Under the pieces are notes generated by a model, which saw nothing but the letters and a program-made list of their open reading frames with translations, searched no databases and was not told the origin of the DNA. This document shows positions 1 to 5,536 of a stretch of DNA of 8,437 nt, piece after piece. Numbering within the stretch: the stretch's first letter is position 1; each line of letters opens with the position of its first letter. The stretch lies in contig CAZYAK010000065.1 of the NCBI GenBank assembly GCA_964645935.1, forward strand, positions 1 through 8,437, given 5' to 3'. This DNA is from CAZYAK01 sp964645935 (lineage in GTDB: Bacteria; Patescibacteriota; Gracilibacteria; Peribacterales; Peribacteraceae). The translations under genes and the position numbers were made by a program.

Positions 1-20
1 TCCTCCTCCGCGGAGGAGGA
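1..20. repeat. Perfect 20-bp palindrome at window edge
   Basis: TCCTCCTCCGCGGAGGAGGA reads the same on both strands. It is followed on the + strand by an AGGGGGATGTGTGTG tract, whose matching left arm, if any, would lie outside the window. It falls at the 3' end of the DUF559 frame and could be the tip of a larger hairpin acting as transcription terminator or a dispersed palindromic repeat. Confidence 0.7.
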
Positions 21-390
21 AGGGGGATGTGTGTGTTTTGTGGTTCCTCGCAGTACACGCAACCCACAGATCCTCCAGCACTCCCGTCAGATCCCGCCTC
101 ACGCGCGCATTCGTGAACCGGATGATCCGGTATCCCTGCGCGCGAAGGATCCCCTCGCGATAGGCATCGTATCTCCGTTGCCGATCGTGGATTGGACCGT
201 CCACCTCCACGATCAATCGAGCCCGTGCACACAGGAAATCCACGATGAACCTGCCGATGCGCACCTGGCGACGGAACTTGATACGACGAAACTGCTTCCC
301 GCGAAGCACGCGCCAGAGCGTGTGTTCTTCCGGCGTCTGATGCGCGCGGAGGTACCTGGGGAATGCGAGCGGTGAGGATCGAACAACCAT
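1..390 (-). CDS. DUF559 family nuclease-like protein, partial (C-terminus beyond window)
   Basis: The reading frame opens at an ATG (388-390) and stays open for 130 codons to the window edge, so the stop lies outside. DUF559 proteins belong to the PD-(D/E)XK nuclease superfamily and resemble very-short-patch-repair endonucleases; their cellular role is mostly untested. Visible family marks, in order, are a TPEEHTLWRVLR helix (about residues 19-30), FRRQ (39-42), IVDF with D51, VEVDG with E62 and D64 (the likely metal-binding core), H68, and GYRIIRFTN (86-94). The family core ends near residue 110. The last 20 or so residues are read through a TG-rich tract and a perfect palindrome, so the true tail is probably low-complexity or the stop is just outside. 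The gene lies 118 bp downstream of rplT on the same strand. No Shine-Dalgarno sequence precedes the ATG. Family call is confident; substrate is unknown. Confidence 0.85.
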   Translation of the reverse strand, partial: MVVRSSPLAFPRYLRAHQTPEEHTLWRVLRGKQFRRIKFRRQVRIGRFIVDFLCARARLIVEVDGPIHDRQRRYDAYREGILRAQGYRIIRFTNARVRRDLTGVLEDLWVACTARNHKTHTSPFLLRGGG

Positions 391-453
391 GCAGACACCC
401 TGACGCCCGCGCTATTCTCGTTCTATCCCGACACCGCGAAACGGCCGCAGCAT

Positions 454-469
454 CAGCGGATTCCCGCTG
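454..469. repeat. Short hairpin between rplT and the DUF559 gene
   Basis: CAGCGG and CCGCTG form a 6-bp stem with a 4-nt loop in the 118-bp spacer between rplT and the DUF559 gene. No T-tract follows on either strand, so it is not a typical intrinsic terminator. It may be a weak attenuator, or nothing. The rest of the spacer (391-508) shows no gene and no clear promoter. Confidence 0.35.
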
Positions 470-508
470 TCTCCTGCGACTATTCCGGTTCCACGACGGG
501 AGAAACTC

Positions 509-871
509 TCACGCCACCGGCTTCGCCTCCAACCCGGCGGCCTTGATGACGGCGGAGAAGGCGGCGGGGTCGTGGATGGCCATCTCGGAGAGGACCTTGC
601 GGTTGAGGGTGATCTTCTTGTTCGTGAGCGCGGCCACAAAGACGCCGTAGCGGATACCCTGGGAGCGCAGCGCCGCGTTGAGGCGGGTGATCCAGAGGCT
701 GCGGAAATCGCGCTTCTTCTCGCGGCGGTGCTTGTAGGCGTTGACGCCCGCGCGGATGACGGCCTCGTTGGCCTTTACGAAGGTCGCGCTCCGCATGCCG
801 CGGTAGCCCTTGGCGAGCTTGCGGATCTTCTTGTGCCGGCGGTGCCGGGCGATACCACGTTTGACGCGCAT
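509..871 (-). CDS. rplT: 50S ribosomal protein L20
   Basis: This 120-residue, very basic protein starts MRVKRGIARHRRHKKIRKLA, the typical L20 N-terminal extension that threads into 23S rRNA. The globular part contains the conserved RREKKRDFRSLWITRLNAA block (about residues 49-67) and ends close to the usual length of 115-120 residues. L20 is needed early in large-subunit assembly; in E. coli and Bacillus it also represses its own operon by binding a leader RNA. The ATG is chosen because it gives the family's normal start; a weak AGGA lies 2 nt upstream. It is the third gene of the conserved infC-rpmI-rplT order, 45 bp after rpmI. Any L20-binding leader would be in or near the N gap and cannot be assessed. 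Confidence 0.97.
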   Translation of the reverse strand: MRVKRGIARHRRHKKIRKLAKGYRGMRSATFVKANEAVIRAGVNAYKHRREKKRDFRSLWITRLNAALRSQGIRYGVFVAALTNKKITLNRKVLSEMAIHDPAAFSAVIKAAGLEAKPVA

Positions 872-916
872 AATCCTGGGGAGAACGCAGCGGGCGACGG
901 CCCGCCGGAAAGGAAG

Positions 917-1111
917 TTAGAGGCTGGGGAGCAGGACCTTGAACTGCTTGATGTCGCGGGCGTTGGCCACGACCGTGCGGTTGAGGCGCTTCTGGCGCTT
1001 GTTCTTCTGCGAGAGAAGGTGACGGCGACCGTGGCGCGCGAAGGCGTACTTGCCGGAGCCGGTCTTGCGGATGCGCTTCTTGGCACCACTATGGGTCTTC
1101 ATCTTAGGCAC
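917..1111 (-). CDS. rpmI: 50S ribosomal protein L35
   Basis: This small basic protein (64 residues from the GTG) belongs to the large ribosomal subunit. The GTG at 1109-1111 is preferred over the ATG at 1100-1102 because it gives MPKMKTHSGAKKRIRKTGSG, matching the family's nearly invariant MPKMKTH start; the ATG would lose three residues. The middle contains the typical FARHGRRHLLSQKNKRQKRL segment (about residues 24-43). The product ends at the usual length. The gene sits between infC and rplT as in most bacteria. No Shine-Dalgarno precedes it; the leader is C-rich. A TATACT box about 32 nt upstream of the GTG suggests an extra internal promoter. Confidence 0.95.
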   Translation of the reverse strand: MPKMKTHSGAKKRIRKTGSGKYAFARHGRRHLLSQKNKRQKRLNRTVVANARDIKQFKVLLPSL

Positions 1112-1142
1112 GATCAAGGGGGGGAGTACGTGTGGGCGGCGA

Positions 1143-1148
1143 AGTATA
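1143..1148 (-). promoter_or_regulatory. Candidate -10 box upstream of rpmI
   Basis: On the minus strand CGCTATACT contains a near-consensus TATACT. The matching -35 position falls inside the N gap, so it cannot be checked. If real, it would allow rpmI-rplT transcription independent of infC, with an RNA start roughly 25 nt before the GTG. The same CGCTATACT string occurs upstream of the PilN-like gene. Confidence 0.4.
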
Positions 1149-1153
1149 GCGGG

Positions 1154-1253
1154 NNNNNNNNNNNNNNNNNNNNNNNNNNNNNNNNNNNNNNNNNNNNNNN
1201 NNNNNNNNNNNNNNNNNNNNNNNNNNNNNNNNNNNNNNNNNNNNNNNNNNNNN
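1154..1253. other. Assembly gap (100 Ns)
   Basis: Exactly 100 Ns, a conventional placeholder for a scaffold join of unknown size. It removes the last few codons and stop of infC, the infC-rpmI spacer, and any leader structure there. Reading frames that pass through it are artefacts. Confidence 0.99.
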
Positions 1254-1783
1254 GGCCGCACGATCATGATGAACTGGTCGCCCTGGCGCTTGACCTCCTG
1301 CTCCAGCTCGGCGACGTCCATGAGGCTGGCCACCAGCGTCTTGAGCTTCTGGATGGCGTACTCCTTGTTGGCCAGCTCGCGGCCGCGCAGGCGCACCGAG
1401 AACTTGACCAGGTGGCGTTCGCCCAGGAACTCGCGGGCACGCGTGGCGAGGCGATCCAAGTCATGCTTGTCCGTGCGGAAGCCGAACCGCAGCATCTTTA
1501 CCTCCACCTGCTTGGAGTGGGCCTTCTGCTTCTTTTCCTTCTTCTGGAGCTGGTAGAGGTAGTGGCCGAACTCGCCGATCTTCACCACCGGCGGCACCGC
1601 CTTGGGCGACACCTCGATGAGGTCGAGTCCCTGCTCCTGCGCGAGGGCAATGGCTTCGGGGACGGTCATCACCTTGGCCGCGCCGTCATCGGCCACCAGC
1701 ATCACCTGGGGAACGCGGATCTGGTCGTTGATGCGGGGGCGACGTTCTTGCTTGGCGGGTTCGTATCGGTGACGCTGACGCAG
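1254..1783 (-). CDS. infC: Translation initiation factor IF-3 (3' end in gap, start uncertain)
   Basis: IF3 binds the 30S subunit, keeps it apart from 50S and proofreads the start codon and initiator tRNA. The N-domain signature RRPRINDQIRVPQVMLV is followed by GLDLIEVSPKAVPPVVKIGEFGHYLY (compressed here: GLDLIEVSP and PPVVKI), a lysine-rich linker, then the C-domain with VEVKMLRFG, HDLDRLATRAREFL and VRLRGRELANKEYA. It breaks off at QFIMIVRP, where family members have only a few residues left, so little is missing. The start is odd: no ATG, GTG or TTG lies in frame at the expected place. The boundary given is an in-frame CTG (1781-1783), about 17 codons before RIN. The ATG at 1700-1702 would cut off the conserved N-terminus; the in-frame ATG at 1951 overlaps the neighbour. 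One missing C in the C6 tract near 1794-1799 would instead connect to the ATG at 1806. Confidence 0.93.
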
Positions 1784-1809
1784 AAGCGGGAGGGGGGAAG
1801 GACCATCGC

Positions 1810-1839
1810 AATGTACGAGAAATGCGCTCCGGGCGTCAA
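1810..1839 (-). promoter_or_regulatory. Promoter for the infC-rpmI-rplT operon
   Basis: On the minus strand TTGACG (1834-1839; 5 of 6 to the sigma-70 -35) and TACATT (1810-1815; 4 of 6 to the -10) are separated by 18 bp. It lies just after the PilO-like gene and immediately before infC. Predicted RNA start is near 1803, giving a very short leader before infC. Confidence 0.6.
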
Positions 1840-1859
1840 GAATCCCCGTTCGTTCCCCA

Positions 1860-2744
1860 TCAGCGGTCCAGCCGACGCGTGTGCGCAGAGAGGGTAAACG
1901 AGACGCGGTTCCACCCGTCTGGGAGGAGTTCCACCGAGACGCGATCCACACCCAAAAACTGCACGGGCCACACCTTCTGCGCGGCGTAGGCCTCGCCCCA
2001 GTCGCCGCCGAGGATCTCGCGGGCGGAAGCCAAGCGCGTCCCTGCGAGGAGGCCGCGAAACTCCTGCAAGAAGCGCTCGGAGGAGAAGGATTTGAGCAGT
2101 TGATCTTCGGCCGGGCGCGGCTCGCGCGCGTAAGAGGCGAGGTCCGTGGAGAGGAACTTCTCTACCGCCACGATGCCAGCGTAATTCTCGGCCTCGGTGA
2201 GGATGAAGAGCCGGTCGATCTCGGCGTCGGTGAGGGCGTCGCCCACAGTGAGGAGCCCGGTGAGTTCGAGTGTTGAGAAGAGGCGCTCAAAGCCCGCGTC
2301 CGAGAGGGTGGCCTGGAATGAGATGGTGCGCTTTTCCACGATGCCGCGCGACGCGTCGGCCGAGGGCTGAGGATCCAGCACAGTGGGCTGCCCCACCTCG
2401 ATGCCCGACATCCCGCGGAGCATCTTGCCGCGCTCCAGCAGCAGACGTGTGACATCGAAGAATGCGAGGAGGCGGCGGAGATCCTGCTTCTCGGGGAGGA
2501 CGTAGGCCTGGAGCTTTTCCTCGGGTGAGCCGCTCTGGAGGCTGGCCTGGAGCGCGGTGAGCTCCAGCTGCTCGGTGAGCACGGCCAGGCGGCGCTCCAG
2601 CGGCGGGATGTCCGCGGCCAGCGGGAGCACGTCCTCGCGCACATCCGTCAGGAGTGCAAGGTGGGCAGTCACCAACGTGCTCGACACCATGAGCAGCGCC
2701 GCGCCACCGCCGAATCCGCCAAGGATGGAGAGGAATTTCTTCAC
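1860..2744 (-). CDS. PilO-like single-pass membrane protein (type IV pilus/secretion assembly family, tentative)
   Basis: 294 residues. After MKKF comes a hydrophobic, glycine-rich segment (about residues 5-30) that reads as a single N-terminal membrane anchor. A leucine/glutamate-rich stretch (about 40-75) has coiled-coil character. Next, around residues 90-180, is an alternation of helix and strand with a FDVTRLLLERG-type helix, an IEVGQPTVL strand, then ISFQATLSDAGFERLFSTLE, as expected for the ferredoxin-like fold of PilO. A further unassigned C-terminal part follows and ends LSAHTRRLDR. PilO proteins pair with PilN in the inner membrane and link the pilus motor to the outer parts. The assignment rests on size, topology and pairing with the upstream gene, not on a conserved signature. 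The gene overlaps the upstream one by 4 nt (ATGA), indicating translational coupling. Confidence 0.6.
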   Translation of the reverse strand: MKKFLSILGGFGGGAALLMVSSTLVTAHLALLTDVREDVLPLAADIPPLERRLAVLTEQLELTALQASLQSGSPEEKLQAYVLPEKQDLRRLLAFFDVTRLLLERGKMLRGMSGIEVGQPTVLDPQPSADASRGIVEKRTISFQATLSDAGFERLFSTLELTGLLTVGDALTDAEIDRLFILTEAENYAGIVAVEKFLSTDLASYAREPRPAEDQLLKSFSSERFLQEFRGLLAGTRLASAREILGGDWGEAYAAQKVWPVQFLGVDRVSVELLPDGWNRVSFTLSAHTRRLDR

Positions 2745-3379
2745 CGGAGGCGGAGAGTGATGATGAACGGCGAATGCGGCCCGATGCCGGCGTCGTCCCG
2801 CCGCTCGAAGCGCGGCGGATCGAGCGATTCGATGAGTGCGGACTTCGCGAGGATCTCGGTAAAGGACGCAAGCACCGTCATGCTGCGAGGCCCCACACCG
2901 CGGACATCGCCCGTGGCGACCACGCTCTGTTGGGCAATGTCGTACTCTACGGACTGCAGGAGAATCTTGGCGTCGCTGCCCGCGGCAAGCGCGGCTTGCG
3001 CCTCGATCTCCGCGGTCACGCGCTCCAGAGAAAGCGGCTCAGTGCGGGCGGCCTTGAGCGCCTGATACTGGTCGTCGTCTACCGAGAGCACCGACGAGCG
3101 GCGGCGACGCTCACTCTGAAGAATGCTCGCCGTGAGCAGAGACCGGTGCGAGGCGAGCTCCTCGGCGTTCCAGTCCTTGCCGCTCACCTCCACCTTGGCA
3201 AAGCGCGGCAGCAACATGTTCCACGAGAGGAAGAGGAGCAGCGTGAGGCACGCGGCGAAGAGGAAGAACGGACACGCGGCGCGCGACAGCGCGGTGGCCG
3301 CCGCATCCAGGCGGGCTTGGGCGGACACAGGGGCTTCGGTCGGAAACGCGGCCGGAGAATCGTGTGCGGGGAGAGACAT
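2741..3379 (-). CDS. PilN-like single-pass membrane protein (tentative)
   Basis: 212 residues. About 35 cytoplasmic residues rich in Ala and Pro precede one clear membrane segment (roughly 36-56, FFLFAACLTLLLFLSWNML). The outer part has a charged, probably coiled section around residues 75-130 and then a compact alpha/beta end: VEYDIAQQSVVATGDVRG, a helix TVLASFTEILAKSALIESL, and a final strand FIITLRLR. This strand-helix-strand ending and the bitopic layout resemble PilN/GspL C-terminal domains. It is the first gene of a two-gene operon with the PilO-like gene. No pilM, pilB, pilC or pilin gene is in the window, so a pilus or secretion role is inferred only. A near-consensus -10 box ends 14 nt before the ATG, so the leader is very short. 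Confidence 0.6.
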   Translation of the reverse strand: MSLPAHDSPAAFPTEAPVSAQARLDAAATALSRAACPFFLFAACLTLLLFLSWNMLLPRFAKVEVSGKDWNAEELASHRSLLTASILQSERRRRSSVLSVDDDQYQALKAARTEPLSLERVTAEIEAQAALAAGSDAKILLQSVEYDIAQQSVVATGDVRGVGPRSMTVLASFTEILAKSALIESLDPPRFERRDDAGIGPHSPFIITLRLR

Positions 3380-3393
3380 GGGTGTTTCTGGTC

Positions 3394-3399
3394 AGTATA
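3394..3399 (-). promoter_or_regulatory. -10 box for the PilN/PilO-like operon
   Basis: CGCTATACT on the minus strand contains TATACT, with 14 nt between it and the ATG at 3379. The -35 position 17 bp upstream (TTCCAA) is poor. The predicted RNA start leaves only about 6-8 nt of leader and no Shine-Dalgarno. Confidence 0.5.
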
Positions 3400-3436
3400 G
3401 CGGAAAAGTAGTGGTTTTGGAAGAGTCGGCGGGGAG

Positions 3437-3549
3437 GGCGCAAAGGGGACAAGAGGCGCAGAAGGGACAGAAGTGCACCCGTATCAATCACGGACAATCG
3501 TACGACTAGAGCACCTCTGTCCCTTTTGTCCCCTTTGCGCCTCTTGTCC
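3437..3549. repeat. Modular purine-rich inverted repeat
   Basis: The left arm (3437-3476) and the reverse complement of the right arm (3511-3549) share GGCGCAAAGGGGACAA exactly and AAGGGACAGA(A/G)GTGC with one change. The left arm has nine extra bases (GAGGCGCAG) between the two blocks, itself a partial copy of the unit. About 34 bp with the palindrome TCGTACGA separate the arms. It occupies most of the divergent region between the PilN-like gene and prfB. It could fold as a long bulged hairpin, or be a small non-autonomous mobile repeat. No transposase or target duplication is seen. Confidence 0.7.
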
Positions 3550-3627
3550 TTCTATCCTCTCCCTGTCGCCCCACCCGAAACCCTGTAGACTGCCTCGGCG
3601 ACATCTCGCACCTCTACCCCCTTTCCC

Positions 3628-4720
3628 GTGGAAGAGCTCCTCCTCAAGCTCCAGGACCTGCAGTCGGCCGTGAACACGGGCAAGGACTCTCTTTGAGGCC
3701 AGGGGCATCCCACTCGAGATCGAGAAGTTGGACCAGGAGACACAGGACCCAAACCTCTGGGGCGACCAGAAGCGGGCCCAAGCGCTCTTCGGCAAATTGA
3801 AGGGCCTGCGCAAACAGTGGGAGCCGGTGGCCAAGCTCTCGAAGGACGCGGAGGAACTGCTCGAGCTCACCAAGATGTCCGAACCTTCGGACCTGCAAAG
3901 CCTCCAGGAGCAGGTGGACGCACTGGAGAGGGCATGGAAGGCACAGGAGACGCAGCTGTACCTCGGCGGCGAGTTTGATACGGTCAACGCGTACCTCACC
4001 GTCTCCGGCGGCGCCGGCGGCACCGAGGCGCAAGACTGGGCGGCCATCCTCATGCGCATGTACCTGCGCTATTGCGAACGCATGGGCTGGAAGACGACGC
4101 TGCTCGATAAGACAGACGGCCAGGAAGCCGGCATCAAGACGGCCACCATCCTCGTCGAAGGCGACATGGCGTACGGCAACCTCAAGTGCGAGAAGGGCAC
4201 GCACCGCCTGGTGCGCATCTCCCCTTTTGGAGCCAAAGCGTTGCGCCAGACCAGCTTCGCTCTTGTGGAGGTAACGCCGGAGGTGCCGGAGTCCGCCGAG
4301 ATCGTCATCAACATGAACGAGGTGCGGGTAGACACGTTCCGCTCCGGCGGCGCGGGTGGGCAGAACGTCAACAAGGTGGAGAGCGCCATCCGCCTCACGC
4401 ACATGCCGTCCGGGATCGTGGTGGCGTGCCAGACGGAGCGGAGCCAGCTGCAGAACCGCGAGCGCGCGATGAACCTCCTGCGAGCCAAGCTTCTGGAGAA
4501 ACAGCGCGCGGAGGAGGAGGAGCGCAACAAGGAGCACCGCGGCGCCACGCAGAGCGCGGACTTCGGGCAGCAGATCCGCAGCTACGTGCTGCACCCCTAC
4601 CAGATGGTGAAGGACCTGCGCACCGAGGCGGAGACCAGCCAGACCGCGGACGTGCTGGACGGCGACATCCAGATGTTCATCGACGCGGAGCTCAAGCGAA
4701 AGGCGAAGGAGGGCAAATAG
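3628..4720 (+). CDS. prfB: Peptide chain release factor 2, with programmed +1 frameshift
   Basis: RF2 releases finished peptides at UGA and UAA. Frame 0 opens at GTG (3628) and runs 22 codons (MEELLLKLQDLQSAVNTGKD then SL) to an in-frame TGA at 3694. The +1 frame continues at GAG (3695) with EARGIPLEIEKL to the TAG at 4720. The joined product is about 363 residues, the normal RF2 length. Specificity motif SPF lies near residues 198-200 (RF1 would have PxT), and the catalytic GGQ is at about 243-245 in the block FRSGGAGGQNVNKVESAIRL. An in-frame TAG at 3586 bars any earlier start; GTG is the only start seen. No Shine-Dalgarno; the upstream sequence is C-rich. Synthesis should be self-limiting: low RF2 favours the frameshift. 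The open +1 frame alone, starting at TTG 3728, would miss the N-terminus. Confidence 0.97.
3682..3697 (+). promoter_or_regulatory. prfB programmed +1 frameshift site
   Basis: AAGGA (3682-3686), a Shine-Dalgarno-like stimulator, lies 4 nt before CTT TGA (3691-3696). In E. coli the arrangement is AGGGGG, 3 nt, CTT TGA C. Slippage from CUU to UUU leads to GAG (Glu) as the next codon. The base after the stop is G rather than the usual C. Confidence 0.93.
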
Positions 4721-4732
4721 GAGGATTCCGAC

Positions 4733-4828
4733 GATGCCGAGGAGTCCGAGGAAAAGATGTCGATGCAAAACCGTGCATCGGGGCAGTCGCTCCTCTAACT
4801 CTTCGGACTCCTGCCCGCCCGAGGCATC
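4733..4828. repeat. Nested inverted repeats downstream of prfB
   Basis: Three concentric pairs: GATGCC/GGCATC (4733-4738, 4823-4828), AGGAGTCCGA/TCGGACTCCT (4740-4749, 4803-4812) and CGATGCA/TGCATCG (4761-4767, 4774-4780). The order gives one long branched or bulged hairpin covering nearly the whole 139-bp spacer after prfB. No T-tract follows, so it is not a standard terminator. It may stabilise the prfB 3' end or be a dispersed palindromic element. Confidence 0.65.
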
Positions 4829-4843
4829 ACGGCTCCCGCCCCG

Positions 4844-4852
4844 TGCTATCAT
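4844..4852 (+). promoter_or_regulatory. Extended -10 promoter, probably leaderless
   Basis: TGC TATCAT is an extended -10 motif with exactly 7 nt before the ATG at 4860, which places the expected RNA start at or next to the start codon. No convincing -35 is present. The polymerase X gene has the same layout (TGC TACCAT, 7 nt, ATG). Confidence 0.55.
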
Positions 4853-4859
4853 CCCTCCC

Positions 4860-4985
4860 ATGCGACGTTCCGACGCCTATGAGATCGCATTCTCCTTCGG
4901 GTTTGTGCTCGTGTTCACCTTCGCGGTGCTCGCACTGCAAACCGTCTACCTCCAGGCGACGCTGCTGAACATGGTCACGCGCTGA
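4860..4985 (+). CDS. 41-residue single-pass membrane peptide, unknown function
   Basis: The frame MRRSDAYEIAFS continues with the hydrophobic run FGFVLVFTFAVLALQTVYLQ (about residues 13-32) and ends LLNMVTR. Charged residues at both ends flank one membrane span, with the basic MRR start favouring an N-in orientation. The frame could be extended upstream to an ATG at 4734, but that part lies inside the nested inverted repeats and reads as basic low-complexity sequence, whereas the ATG at 4860 sits 7 nt after an extended -10 box. No family recognised. Its length is compatible with a small regulatory membrane peptide, but a toxin-like or structural role cannot be told apart. Confidence 0.6.
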   Translation: MRRSDAYEIAFSFGFVLVFTFAVLALQTVYLQATLLNMVTR

Positions 4986-5086
4986 GCGCAGGGGATCCGA
5001 TGCGATCGCCACGCGTGCCAGGGGCACGGACCGCGGCAGGGATTGAGCGTGCGTGTTCATTCTCCGAACATTTGTGGAAGCATACG

Positions 5087-5122
5087 GCCCTGTACCACTC
5101 CGCTGCGCTGCGGGTACAGGGC
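5087..5122. repeat. Long hairpin GCCCTGTAC/GTACAGGGC
   Basis: A 9-bp perfect stem (5087-5095 with 5114-5122), with an inner CCGC/GCGG stem (5100-5103, 5110-5113) around TGCGCT. No T-tract on either side. It sits 2 bp from the inverted repeat that follows the tRNA gene. Between 4986 and 5086 nothing else is evident. Confidence 0.65.
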
Positions 5123-5123
5123 T

Positions 5124-5210
5124 CGCCATGAACCGAGCGGCACATGGAAAAAGGAGAGACGACTGCATCAGTCGTTGCTTCTCTACAGACTGCCGCTCTG
5201 GTTCATGGCG
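5124..5210. repeat. Inverted repeat enclosing the tRNA terminator
   Basis: CGCCATGAACCGAGCGGCA (5124-5142) matches the reverse complement of 5191-5210 at every position except one inserted base. The right arm includes the last five bases of the tRNA gene (CGCCA). The terminator hairpin lies between the arms. In the tRNA precursor the arms could pair and sequester the mature 3' end. Confidence 0.7.
5148..5184 (-). terminator. Intrinsic terminator of the tRNA-Ser gene
   Basis: Read on the minus strand: ACGACTG, ATG loop, CAGTCGT (7 bp), extended by AGAG/CTCT with a small one-sided bulge, then CC and TTTTT (5148-5152). It lies 22 nt after the tRNA CCA end. Confidence 0.7.
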
Positions 5211-5293
5211 GAGAGGGAGGGATTCGAACCCTCGAACCCTTGCGGGTTACACGATTTCGAGTCGTGCGCCATCGACCACTCGGCCACCTCTCC
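5206..5293 (-). tRNA. tRNA-Ser (anticodon CGA)
   Basis: An 88-nt class II tRNA. The acceptor arms GGAGAGG and CCTCTCC pair fully, followed by discriminator G and an encoded CCA. The D arm begins TGGCCGAGTGGTCGA. The anticodon stem CACGA/TCGTG holds loop CTCGAAA, anticodon CGA, which reads UCG. The long variable arm AACCC-GCAA-GGGTT and the GGTTCGAATCC T-arm fit serine tRNA. It has its own promoter and terminator and stands alone. Confidence 0.97.
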
Positions 5294-5313
5294 AGGCGTT
5301 GACGGCACGGCGG

Positions 5314-5342
5314 ATTGTAGAGGAGCGATGACGGCCGGTGAA
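5314..5342 (-). promoter_or_regulatory. Promoter of tRNA-Ser
   Basis: On the minus strand TTCACC (5337-5342; 4 of 6) and TACAAT (5314-5319; 5 of 6) are spaced by 17 bp. The predicted RNA start is about 15 nt before the mature tRNA 5' end at 5293. Confidence 0.65.
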
Positions 5343-5417
5343 GGCGAACCCCGCGCTTCCTCAGGCCCGATGCGCCCGAAAGCGGAATTGACGGTACGGA
5401 TCGATTGTGGACGAACA

Positions 5418-5519
5418 CTCTCCGTGTGACGGCGGGCTTCACACGTCAACAATGGCTTTGGAGCGGGCATCCACGAGGGCGTGCTCCCGCGCGACGACAA
5501 GCAGACCGCACACGGAGAG
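5418..5519. repeat. Inverted repeat upstream of the histone gene
   Basis: CTCTCCGTGTG (5418-5428) and CACACGGAGAG (5509-5519) are perfect 11-bp inverted arms 80 bp apart. The 5343-5536 stretch shows no gene. The right arm ends 17 bp before the histone gene's candidate -35, so a dimeric regulator site or DNA loop is possible but untested. Confidence 0.5.
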
Positions 5520-5536
5520 CGTGGGGGGAATTAGCC

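Noticed and set aside
572..1897. Long + strand open frame of 441 codons across the N gap
   Set aside because: It is the antisense shadow of infC, rpmI and rplT, and passes through 100 Ns. Its Leu/Ala/Val/Glu-rich content is typical of antisense to GC-rich genes.
917..1951. Single minus-strand frame joining IF3 and L35 in one protein
   Set aside because: The join exists only because Ns are read as X. IF3 and L35 each show complete family ends on either side, and the gap size is a placeholder.
1702..1971. 89-codon minus-strand frame starting near the infC promoter
   Set aside because: It overlaps both infC and the PilO-like gene in another frame and has no recognisable features. Part of it may belong to infC only if the C6 tract has an indel.
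3644..4861. 405-codon minus-strand open frame opposite prfB
   Set aside because: prfB on the other strand has full RF2 motifs, so this is a shadow frame.
4734..4985. 83-residue version of the small membrane peptide
   Set aside because: The extra N-terminal 42 residues lie within the nested inverted repeats and upstream of the extended -10 box; the ATG at 4860 fits better.
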